A DNA stretch of 12,503 bases, from the NCBI GenBank assembly GCA_016934895.1, contig JAFGRZ010000102.1, positions 1 to 12,503 on the forward strand, written 5' to 3'. The notes under the pieces were generated by a model. That model saw only the letters and a program-made list of their open reading frames with translations, had not been told where the DNA came from and did no database searches. Made by a program: the position numbers and the translations under genes. This document shows, in pieces, positions 1 through 6,166 of this stretch; within the stretch, counting starts at the first letter, position 1; each line of letters starts with the position of its first letter. Source of the DNA: Candidatus Aminicenantota bacterium. Its GTDB lineage: Bacteria; Acidobacteriota; Aminicenantia; Aminicenantales; UBA8522.

Positions 1-2994
1 GACGCGGTCGACGTAGCCGTCCCGGTTGATATCGACATGGGAAGGCGAACCGGGCAGGGTGTTCTGAATGTTGGGGAATTGGGCGTTTGACCGGGCCGGG
101 TCGGAGGTATCGACCTCATCCGCTTCGAACGTCCAGAGGATGCTCCCGTCGGCGAGGTCAACGGCGTAGAAGACGTTGCCGAGGACGGCGCCGGGGTCGG
201 GGTTGTTGTCATAGCCCGAGCCGATGAACGCCACCCAGGCGTCGCCGCCGTCCTTGGTCACCTTCCCGATGGCCGGAACGGACCAGGTCTCGCCCATGGT
301 ATCGGCGGTCAGCTCCCAGAGAGGCTGGGGATTCTCGGGGTCGGTGACGTCCAAGGCGAAATAATAGTTGACCCCTCCTCCAATGACACTGCCTGTCCCC
401 GGTCCCTGGCCGCAGACAAGGATGGTTTTCCAGACGCCGCCGATGTAGACATCGGCAACGGCCGGGCTGCCGTCGACATAGATGTCCCGCTCGAAATACC
501 GGCCCAGGGTGCTCTGATCGACCGCCCACATGTTCTTAAGCTTGGGAAGAAGATTGTAAGGGATGAAGCCCCAGAGTTCCTGTCCCGTCAAGACATCGAA
601 AGAGTGGATCATGCCCGCGTTGGCCCCGACGTACAAGACTTTCCTCCGGTCCTCCCAGGTCAGCTTGAAGGCATCGTAGCCTGCGCCCATCTGAGAGGAC
701 ACTTCGTTCGGCGGGCCGACCACGACGGGGTTCGAGTGGTTGATGTCCCCGAGTTTCCAATCCCGGCCTTCGCCGCGCACGAAATCGATGAGCCCGGCAT
801 GGTCGCCCTGCACGTCATCTAAATAGGGCTCCAGCGCCGTGACGTTGGCGACCGTGAAATCGACCCTGTCGAGAGCGGTGCCTTCAGCGTTGGGCAGGGT
901 CGTGTAGATGCGGCGGTCAGCGGCGGATCGGGCCGCCAGCAGAGCGCCCGCATCCCAGAGAATCACCGTCCCCGGCGCGACGATTTCTCTCCCCGTCGGA
1001 TCCGAAAGGTCGGAGCGGCTGACCGTCCGCAGCTCCGAGTAACTCGTATTAAGGGGGCTCATGTTCGTGACGTCATAGGCGAAGAGATGGCCTTCCCAGC
1101 CCGGGAAAATGAACGTCCCGCCGATGATGAGCTTGATGGGCGCGCCGCTGTTGTCGGCGACCGTGGCCGCGACGGATGTCCTGGAATATTCCTTTCGGTC
1201 CACGTAAATGATCTCGAATTCGATGTTGTCGATCCTCGGAGTTTCGTAGGAGGCATCCGGGAAGCCGGGGATGTTGTCGTCTTCAGCTTCAAAGACGGCC
1301 CGCCATTTCAACCGGCTGCCGTAGTGCTCGAAAGTATGCCAGTCTCCGGACAGGGTGTCGGGTAAAATCCCGAAATCCCGGATCTCGCTCTCCGCACAGG
1401 TGGCGTAAAGCTCCCAATCGCGGCCGTCGTTGTTGGAGACGTAGTAGGTCACCGCCAGCCCTTCATTCGAGCCGCCCACGACCGATTGGATCACGTTCGC
1501 GATTCTGATCTTGGTGATCGCGTGAAGGTTCGGGTCCAAGGCGGGCGTGATATTGGCCGATTGCGCGATCCCCTGAAGATTATAAACGTCGGCGATGTTG
1601 TTGATGAAGATGTAATAGTCCCGGGCGTGGTTTCCATCGGCCATCAGGAAGTCCTCATCTCCGTCCTGGTCATAATCGAAATAGGCCCCCAGGTCGAAAT
1701 CAAAAACGGTGGGACGGTTGTCGTAGATCAGGCGCGGGGTGAATTCGCCGCCGGCATTCCGGAAATAGTAGCACATCCCGCCGATGTTTTCCGCGCCGGG
1801 TTTGTAGTTCCAGTTATCCGTTCCGATAACGATATCGGCGTCACCGTCACGGTCGAAATCGCAGGCGATCGAGACTGACGCCGCTCCGTCGTACTCATCA
1901 TTGTGCGTATCGCCGGAGCCATCCGTATAGACGGCATAAGGATTGGTCCCGAAATTGCCGCTGCCGTCGTTCTTCCAGTATTTAAGCTCAGGATACCCGA
2001 CGCTGCCGATGACGATGTCGAGATCCGTATCGAAGTCGAAATCGGCGATGGACAGGGTGCTGATTCCCCGGCTGGACGTCCATCCCGTCTGAGCGCCTGT
2101 TAGGACTGTGGTGAAGTTCCACTTGTTGTTGTGGCCGATCGCCCTCGTCCGGTTCCGGTTGTTGATCTTGATCACTTCGCCCGCCCTGTTTCCCATCAGG
2201 ATGTCCGGATCCCCGTCGTTGTCGAAGTCGAGCGTCGTCAGCATCGTCGCCGACCAGGCGATCCCTCTCAGCGTCGCCGACCAGGCGGCCGTCTTGTCGA
2301 CCTGTACAAACGAAAGCGTCGTTTCGCCCGAATCCATCCATCTGTTTTCGTAAAGCCAAATCCTCTTGAAGGTAAAATCCGGCGAAACGTCCCGAGACAC
2401 CATGAAAAGAAAATCCAGGTCTCCGTCGCCGTCATAGTCACCGGAAGTCATCCCGCAGTGGCCGCTGCCGTCGATCACGGCGCCTTTTACGCCTTGAGTC
2501 GGGACGTCGGTTTCTAAAGAGGCCGGATAGAACGGGCAGACGGTGCCGTCGATTCTCCCATAGTGGTCGGGATCATCCATGATGCCGAAAGACCCGATGA
2601 GCCCTATGGCCCCGAGGTTTCTCACGAAAACCAGGGCGTTGCTGTAGCTCGAACTGGAGCCGATGAAATCCGGCCAGCCGTCGTTGTCGAAGTCGCCGGT
2701 CGTTACGGTGTTGATCCAGGCCGGGAAAGAATCCGGATTGGCGATGTCGAAAGTCGCGCCGATTTTATTGAGGGTGATGTAGCCCGGCAGGTCCGGAGGA
2801 GGCCCGTCCGACCAATGGGCCACAGAGGAGTTGTCCTCATCCTTGAAAGCGGTGTTGTTGAACGACTCGGCGAACTCCAGGGGATGCTCGACGCAGGCCT
2901 CCTGGGCCCAGAACTTCAGCCCGAGGATGCCCGCAATGATCAAAAGCAAAAAAACAGGAAAAAATCGCCCCGCTGCTTTTTTCTGCTTATTCAT
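1..2994 (-). CDS. pilY1: PilY1-type pilus tip adhesin with N-terminal FG-GAP/VCBS repeats (3' end outside window)
   Basis: An open frame of 998 codons runs from ATG at 2994 to the window edge without a stop, so the C-terminus is missing. Residues 1-30 look like a signal peptide: basic MNKQKK, then a hydrophobic stretch. Six Asp-rich calcium-loop repeats of FG-GAP/VCBS type begin near residues 101 (DFDNDGWPDF), 186 (DYDGDGDLDF), 256, 318, 379 and 440. The later part carries PilC/PilY1 propeller hallmarks: WDAGALLAARSAADRRIYT near 660-690, NPVVVGPP near 752, YVGANAGMIHSFD near 790, DGSPAVADVYIGG near 839, and a D-I-N-R-D-G-Y-V-D loop at 988-996. PilY1 proteins sit at the type IV pilus tip, act in adhesion and surface sensing, and control pilus retraction in a calcium-dependent way. 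The first half has calcium-loop repeats and no visible von Willebrand A domain, unlike Pseudomonas PilY1. It is the last visible gene of the minor-pilin operon, 30 bases after pilX. The PilY1 family call is firm; ligand and exact role are unknown. Confidence 0.9.
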   Translation of the reverse strand, partial: MNKQKKAAGRFFPVFLLLIIAGILGLKFWAQEACVEHPLEFAESFNNTAFKDEDNSSVAHWSDGPPPDLPGYITLNKIGATFDIANPDSFPAWINTVTTGDFDNDGWPDFIGSSSSYSNALVFVRNLGAIGLIGSFGIMDDPDHYGRIDGTVCPFYPASLETDVPTQGVKGAVIDGSGHCGMTSGDYDGDGDLDFLFMVSRDVSPDFTFKRIWLYENRWMDSGETTLSFVQVDKTAAWSATLRGIAWSATMLTTLDFDNDGDPDILMGNRAGEVIKINNRNRTRAIGHNNKWNFTTVLTGAQTGWTSSRGISTLSIADFDFDTDLDIVIGSVGYPELKYWKNDGSGNFGTNPYAVYTDGSGDTHNDEYDGAASVSIACDFDRDGDADIVIGTDNWNYKPGAENIGGMCYYFRNAGGEFTPRLIYDNRPTVFDFDLGAYFDYDQDGDEDFLMADGNHARDYYIFINNIADVYNLQGIAQSANITPALDPNLHAITKIRIANVIQSVVGGSNEGLAVTYYVSNNDGRDWELYATCAESEIRDFGILPDTLSGDWHTFEHYGSRLKWRAVFEAEDDNIPGFPDASYETPRIDNIEFEIIYVDRKEYSRTSVAATVADNSGAPIKLIIGGTFIFPGWEGHLFAYDVTNMSPLNTSYSELRTVSRSDLSDPTGREIVAPGTVILWDAGALLAARSAADRRIYTTLPNAEGTALDRVDFTVANVTALEPYLDDVQGDHAGLIDFVRGEGRDWKLGDINHSNPVVVGPPNEVSSQMGAGYDAFKLTWEDRRKVLYVGANAGMIHSFDVLTGQELWGFIPYNLLPKLKNMWAVDQSTLGRYFERDIYVDGSPAVADVYIGGVWKTILVCGQGPGTGSVIGGGVNYYFALDVTDPENPQPLWELTADTMGETWSVPAIGKVTKDGGDAWVAFIGSGYDNNPDPGAVLGNVFYAVDLADGSILWTFEADEVDTSDPARSNAQFPNIQNTLPGSPSHVDINRDGYVDRV
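2245..2287 (-). repeat. 16-bp direct repeat, 27-bp period, inside pilY1
   Basis: The 16-mer CGTCGCCGACCAGGCG (plus-strand reading) occurs at 2245-2260 and again at 2272-2287. The 27-bp period equals nine codons, giving AWSAT twice in the protein (AWSATLRGI then AWSATMLTT). It looks like a small in-frame duplication just before the third calcium-loop repeat. Confidence 0.75.
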
Positions 2995-3000
2995 TTCTTC

Positions 3001-3020
3001 TTTCTCCCTTTTCCCTCTTT
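3001..3020. repeat. 20-bp homopyrimidine/homopurine mirror repeat before pilY1
   Basis: On the plus strand TTTCTCCCTT is followed immediately by its exact mirror TTCCCTCTTT. The pyrimidine run extends from 2994 to 3020. On the coding (minus) strand this is a purine-only leader of 26 bases ending at the pilY1 start codon. It contains GGGAGAAAG, which could serve as the ribosome binding site. It lies in the 30-base gap between the pilX stop and the pilY1 ATG. Perfect homopurine mirror repeats can form triplex (H-DNA) in supercoiled DNA; whether this one does is unknown. Confidence 0.85.
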
Positions 3021-3024
3021 ATGA

Positions 3025-3594
3025 TCAAGTCCCCGGCAGTTGAACGGCCAGCTCGATCTCCAATCTGGCCGTGGTGATGACGCTTCCCGTCTGGACGGTC
3101 CCGATGCAGATGAGAAGCGCGTCAAAGGGGTCGGGATCCCCTCCTCCCGCTTCATCGTCGATCAGGAAAACCGTGTAGGTGTAGCGGGTGTCCGGCGTTC
3201 CGCTCTGGGTCATGACATACGGTATTTTGTAAAAAATCATGTTGGGATCGCCGGGATTGATCGCCGCCAGGATTTCCTCGTCGGTCAGCCTGCGAAAATA
3301 ATCGGGATTCGTCTGACCCGGATCGCTGATGCCCAAGGGCGTCGTGATATAGTGCCCTTCGAAATTCGTCCAGCCGGCGGCGACAAAGCTGCCCTCGATC
3401 AGCGTCCAGGCGTTATCGAATCCGGCCTCGGCGGCGTTAAACGCCTGTTCCTGCAAGCGGATGTTGCCGGCGACTTTCGGCCCGGTGCCGGTGATGTAGA
3501 GAACAAGGATCCCCACGGCCAGCAAGAAGGCGATGACGATGATGAGGACGATCAGGGTTGCGCCCTTGTCTTTTCCGGTCTTTCGGCGGTTCAT
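3025..3594 (-). CDS. pilX: PilX-like minor pilin
   Basis: A 189-residue protein with a short basic leader (MNRRKTGKDKG) followed by a hydrophobic helix at residues 12-36 (ATLIVLIIVIAFLLAVG) and the PilX_N-type continuation QEQAFNAAEAGFDNAW at 48-63. Cleavage is expected after G11. The fifth residue of the mature chain is Val16, not the usual Glu5 of pilins. Loss of Glu5 is also known for the tip pseudopilin GspK and fits a position at the filament tip. PilX-class proteins join PilV, PilW and FimU/FimT in the minor-pilin complex that primes pilus assembly and displays PilY1. The rest of the chain has no motif I recognise beyond an acidic stretch around 146-158. The start codon follows AGAGG with a 6-base spacer, and the gap to the pilW stop is 11 bases, so the two are almost certainly cotranscribed. 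Confidence 0.85.
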   Translation of the reverse strand: MNRRKTGKDKGATLIVLIIVIAFLLAVGILVLYITGTGPKVAGNIRLQEQAFNAAEAGFDNAWTLIEGSFVAAGWTNFEGHYITTPLGISDPGQTNPDYFRRLTDEEILAAINPGDPNMIFYKIPYVMTQSGTPDTRYTYTVFLIDDEAGGGDPDPFDALLICIGTVQTGSVITTARLEIELAVQLPGT

Positions 3595-3605
3595 TCTCGG
3601 CCTCT

Positions 3606-4754
3606 CTATCGCGTTCCGGTGTTATATATATTCAAAGATAAATTCCTGATGTTGGACGTCGATTCCAGAAGGAACCGCTTGTGCTTGTCGGCTTGGGCGG
3701 CCCCGACGGTATTGGAAAGCGGGGGACGTTTGTAGATATTCAGGTCTTCGGGGGCCTTTCCAGAGAAAGTCACGAACGCCCGCGGCGTTCTCCCCAGGAC
3801 CAGGATTCTGACTTGGCGGATGCGGCTGACCATGTCCGGGTCCAGAGTCCAGTTGGCGTTGTCCCAGGGCACGAAGCCGTCCAGCCCCCCGTCATAGGGA
3901 GGATTCCAATCGCCGTTATACTCAAACTGCAGGTTTTCGACATTCTGGGCAAGGGGAAAGTGGACGCCGTTTTCGGTGACATAAAGGATCGCGCCCTGGC
4001 CGTTCCCGATGTATCCCTGCTGGCCGGCGCTCAGGCCCGGATAGTTTCCGGTGACATCGAGCCAATACTCCTTGACATTGATGAAGGTCACCATTCCGCC
4101 GTCGTAATCGTTGGAGCTGCTGCATGTTCCGGAGAGGCCTCCCGGAGGGTCGATCCCGGGCGCCAGGCCGGGAGAAAAATTCAGCTTTTCGTTATTCCCC
4201 TCTTCGCTATGAGACACGTGCGTGATCTGCCTGATTTCGCCCGCCCGGCAGGGAGAATCCGGGTTGGGCAGCACCAGGACGATCTTATTGACATAGTAAT
4301 CATCGGGATACGGGTACTGTTCAAGGCTGTAATCGTCCACGGCCAGGTTGATCGATGAGCCCTGATAGTTGTCTATCCTCAGGTTGATCGGATCATCTAA
4401 ATTTCCCAGAATTTTCAACCGGTCCGGGGTGACCTCTTCGCCCTGGTTCTCGTTATCGATCCCTTCCAGGGAGTAGCCGAAAAACTCGATGGGGAGGCCC
4501 ACTCCGGCCATCCGGACGTCCCGGGCGCAGAAATACATGCCGGACCGGACATCATGCTGAAGCTCGGCATACTGGTTCTGGTCCACGGCCACCTTGTTGC
4601 TCCTCATGTAGAGAGAGAGCGTGGCCACAACGACAATCAGCATGATCGAGCCGCCGACTATGAGCTCGATAAGAGTGAATCCGCGGGGAAGACGGCTTTG
4701 CTCTTTCCTTTTCACGTTTCTTGGAATGATCCTTATCATCTTATGCCTCGTCAT
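3606..4754 (-). CDS. pilW: PilW-like minor pilin (prepilin-type N-terminus)
   Basis: A 382-residue protein with a 25-residue basic leader ending in G25, then FTLIELIVGGSIMLIVVVATLS, a type III prepilin signal with Glu at mature position 5 (E30). It would be cleaved by PilD-type prepilin peptidase, leaving the helix in the inner membrane before assembly. Downstream features typical of PilW are LQHDVRSGMYFCARDVRMAG near 65-84, RQVRILVLGRT around 310, and the terminal KRFLLESTSNIRNLSL motif. The size is near that usual for PilW. ATG 4754 lies 9 bases past the pilV stop. A GGTGA that includes that stop is a possible ribosome site, suggesting coupling. An internal ATG at 4739, preceded by GAGG, is an alternative start and would shorten the leader by five residues. 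Role: minor pilin of the tip-priming complex. Confidence 0.88.
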   Translation of the reverse strand: MTRHKMIRIIPRNVKRKEQSRLPRGFTLIELIVGGSIMLIVVVATLSLYMRSNKVAVDQNQYAELQHDVRSGMYFCARDVRMAGVGLPIEFFGYSLEGIDNENQGEEVTPDRLKILGNLDDPINLRIDNYQGSSINLAVDDYSLEQYPYPDDYYVNKIVLVLPNPDSPCRAGEIRQITHVSHSEEGNNEKLNFSPGLAPGIDPPGGLSGTCSSSNDYDGGMVTFINVKEYWLDVTGNYPGLSAGQQGYIGNGQGAILYVTENGVHFPLAQNVENLQFEYNGDWNPPYDGGLDGFVPWDNANWTLDPDMVSRIRQVRILVLGRTPRAFVTFSGKAPEDLNIYKRPPLSNTVGAAQADKHKRFLLESTSNIRNLSLNIYNTGTR

Positions 4755-4763
4755 GGTTCGTAT

Positions 4764-5243
4764 TCACCGGCTGATGGCCGTGGTGATTTTTGACCTCACG
4801 CCTGACCGGATCGGATTCAGAAGAAGCTCGTCTTTCGGGGCGTTCAACTGCTCGCGGGAGAAGATGAAAACGTCGATCTTGAAGGAGAGACTGGCTCCGG
4901 AGGCATCGACTTGGATCTCCGTGATCCGGCGATAGTCGAACTGGCCGTCATTGTTGATATCAAGGGGCTCGTCTTTCAAGATGTCCATGGCGCCGTCGCC
5001 GTTGAGGTCGATCCCGTTGCTCGTGGTCAGAGCCGTGAACTCGTCGACCGTCAGGTTTCTCATGATATCGATCTGCTGTTGGGCCAGGAAGGACGCGTTG
5101 GCGATGCGTTCGGCCCGCAGGTTGTTGAGAACACCCAGGGTGAACATCTCGGCCAGGCCGAGGACGGCGATGGCCACAAGGGCGATTCCGATGACCACTT
5201 CCAGGAGAGAGAAACCCTCTCCCCTTTTCTTCCGACCTCGCAT
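4764..5243 (-). CDS. pilV: PilV-like minor pilin with two calcium-type loops
   Basis: A 159-residue protein starting MRGRKKRGEG, cleaved after G10 to expose FSLLEVVIGIALVAIAVLGLAEM, with Glu at mature position 5. The match to PilV/GspI-type minor pilins includes NLRAERIANASFLAQQQIDIMRNL. I chose ATG 5243 over the upstream in-frame ATG at 5267 because AAGGAGG stands four bases before it and it gives a normal short leader. An unusual feature is two Asp-rich loops of EF-hand/dockerin form, D79-LNGDGAM-D87 and D95-INNDGQF-D103, sixteen residues apart. Such D-x-N-x-D-G-x-x-D loops usually bind calcium; binding here is inferred. The gene lies between fimT (36-base gap) and pilW (9-base gap), in the usual minor-pilin order. 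Confidence 0.87.
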   Translation of the reverse strand: MRGRKKRGEGFSLLEVVIGIALVAIAVLGLAEMFTLGVLNNLRAERIANASFLAQQQIDIMRNLTVDEFTALTTSNGIDLNGDGAMDILKDEPLDINNDGQFDYRRITEIQVDASGASLSFKIDVFIFSREQLNAPKDELLLNPIRSGVRSKITTAISR

Positions 5244-5247
5244 GCTT

Positions 5248-5254
5248 CCTCCTT
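5248..5254 (-). promoter_or_regulatory. Ribosome binding site deciding the pilV start
   Basis: AAGGAGG on the minus strand, four bases upstream of ATG 5243. It lies inside the longer reading that would begin at 5267, so the shorter pilV is preferred. Confidence 0.7.
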
Positions 5255-5279
5255 TGCGGGCCTTCATGTCTCCGGAGCC

Positions 5280-5771
5280 CTAAGACGACTTTGTATACTG
5301 AATGGAGCCCCCGGCATAGATGACGATCGTCCTCGTGCTCGGCTGGCCCTGCCGCTGGATATTCGGGCTTTGAACGGAGACTTCGTGCAGAGTCGTGCTG
5401 TAATTCAGGACAAAACCGAGAGGCGAGAAGATGACCTCCTGGTCGGGCAAATTGATCGTGGTCGCCAACCTGTTCGGAATGGATTTCCTGATGATCCCAG
5501 GGACCTCCACCCAGGTGTCATAGCTCACTTCCCGTTCGATGTAATAGACCCAGTAGCCGAGGCTGTTGTCAAAAGTGACCCGGTGGTTGAGCTTCGTCTT
5601 GACGGCCTGGAACTTGGCCTGCTGGAGGGTGGTCAGGACTTCCCTGGCTTTGTTCTCCAGGTTTCTCACTTCGAGGGAGTTCTTGATGTTCGGATAGGCC
5701 AGAAGCGCGAGGATGCCGATTATGGCGATGACCACAAGGACTTCAATCAGCGTAAAGCCCTGCTTTTTCAT
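5280..5771 (-). CDS. fimT: FimT/GspH-family pseudopilin (FimU position in the minor-pilin operon)
   Basis: A 163-residue protein with a minimal prepilin leader MKKQG, then FTLIEVLVVIAIIGILALLAYP, with Glu at mature position 5 (E10). The next part, EVRNLENKAREVLTTLQQAKFQAVKTKLNHRVTF at about 30-63, is typical of GspH/FimT proteins, and a beta-rich C-terminal domain follows. GspH/FimU proteins link the tip minor-pilin complex to the major pilin fibre. The in-frame reading continues upstream to an ATG at 5873, adding 34 basic, Ser-rich residues. I prefer 5771 because it has GGTGGAAG just upstream and a standard leader. ATG 5852, preceded by GGGGAAG, is a possible third start. It is the first gene of the pilus operon. 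Family certain; exact symbol (fimT, fimU or gspH) not resolvable here. Confidence 0.86.
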   Translation of the reverse strand: MKKQGFTLIEVLVVIAIIGILALLAYPNIKNSLEVRNLENKAREVLTTLQQAKFQAVKTKLNHRVTFDNSLGYWVYYIEREVSYDTWVEVPGIIRKSIPNRLATTINLPDQEVIFSPLGFVLNYSTTLHEVSVQSPNIQRQGQPSTRTIVIYAGGSIQYTKSS

Positions 5772-5958
5772 TCTTCCACCCGACTCATCGGACCGATCCG
5801 ACGGCCTTCTCGTAGATTGCCCTTTCTTCCCTTTCCCCAGAAGACTCCGCATGGATCTTCCCCGGAGAGACATTGTAATGACTTTGACTCTTCAATTCAA
5901 GTCGGCCTTCCCCAGGATCACAATACGTCCCCCGAATCTATCCAAGGAGGACGTTCCT

Positions 5959-5987
5959 ATTAGACTTTGGAACCGTTTTAACGACAA
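5959..5987 (-). promoter_or_regulatory. Sigma70-like promoter for the minor-pilin operon
   Basis: On the minus strand TTGTCG (5987-5982) and TCTAAT (5964-5959) are separated by exactly 17 bases. They match the consensus -35 at 4 of 6 and -10 at 5 of 6 positions. Transcription would start near 5952, about 180 bases before the fimT ATG. No sigma54 -24/-12 element was seen, although pilus operons sometimes use one. Confidence 0.45.
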
Positions 5988-6121
5988 TCCCCTTTCGCGA
6001 TGATTTGAATGAGCATAATTCCCCTCCTGCGGTCCTCCTTCAACGGCCCTCTCCTCGCCCCTAAAGGCTAGCCGTCATCGGCCATCTCCCTAAGATTGAT
6101 TTCCCCATCCGCCTGCTTCTT

Positions 6122-6130
6122 TGCTATAAT
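6122..6130 (+). promoter_or_regulatory. Extended -10 promoter for the calcium-type ATPase
   Basis: TGCTATAAT gives a perfect -10 hexamer (TATAAT, 6125-6130) with the extended TGn motif. No good -35 stands at 16-18 bases, as is usual for extended -10 promoters. Transcription would begin near 6137, giving a short leader with AAAGGA (6157-6162) before ATG 6167. Confidence 0.6.
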
Positions 6131-6166
6131 GGGCGGCTGTCCGGTTTTCGCCTGAGAAAGGAACCC

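Larger units (their letters stand above)
5772..6166. other. Divergent control region between the pilus operon and the P-type ATPase
   Basis: This 395-base stretch has no convincing gene. It holds one promoter for each flanking operon. On the minus strand the predicted fimT leader is about 180 bases and includes a small hairpin, TCGGA-CCGA-TCCGA (5788-5801, plus-strand reading), about 17 bases before the start codon. Further up on the minus strand is a purine-rich patch with three AGGAG-like motifs. The last of these precedes a 12-codon reading (ATG at 6016, stop at 5978). That reading lies upstream of and overlaps the predicted -35, so it would only be transcribed from another promoter. No operator or riboswitch is recognisable. 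Confidence 0.6.

Noticed and set aside
4911..5963. A 350-codon plus-strand reading across pilV and fimT
   Set aside because: It is the mirror of two convincing prepilin genes and crosses the pilus promoter; it contains no recognisable domain.
5978..6016. A 12-codon minus-strand mini-ORF with a strong AGGAGG site upstream of fimT
   Set aside because: It lies upstream of and overlaps the predicted -35 of the pilus promoter, so it would not be in the transcript, and it is too short to judge by sequence alone.
6096..6101. TTGATT as the -35 of the ATPase promoter
   Set aside because: It stands 23 bases from TATAAT, too far for a sigma70 promoter; the extended -10 explains the site better.
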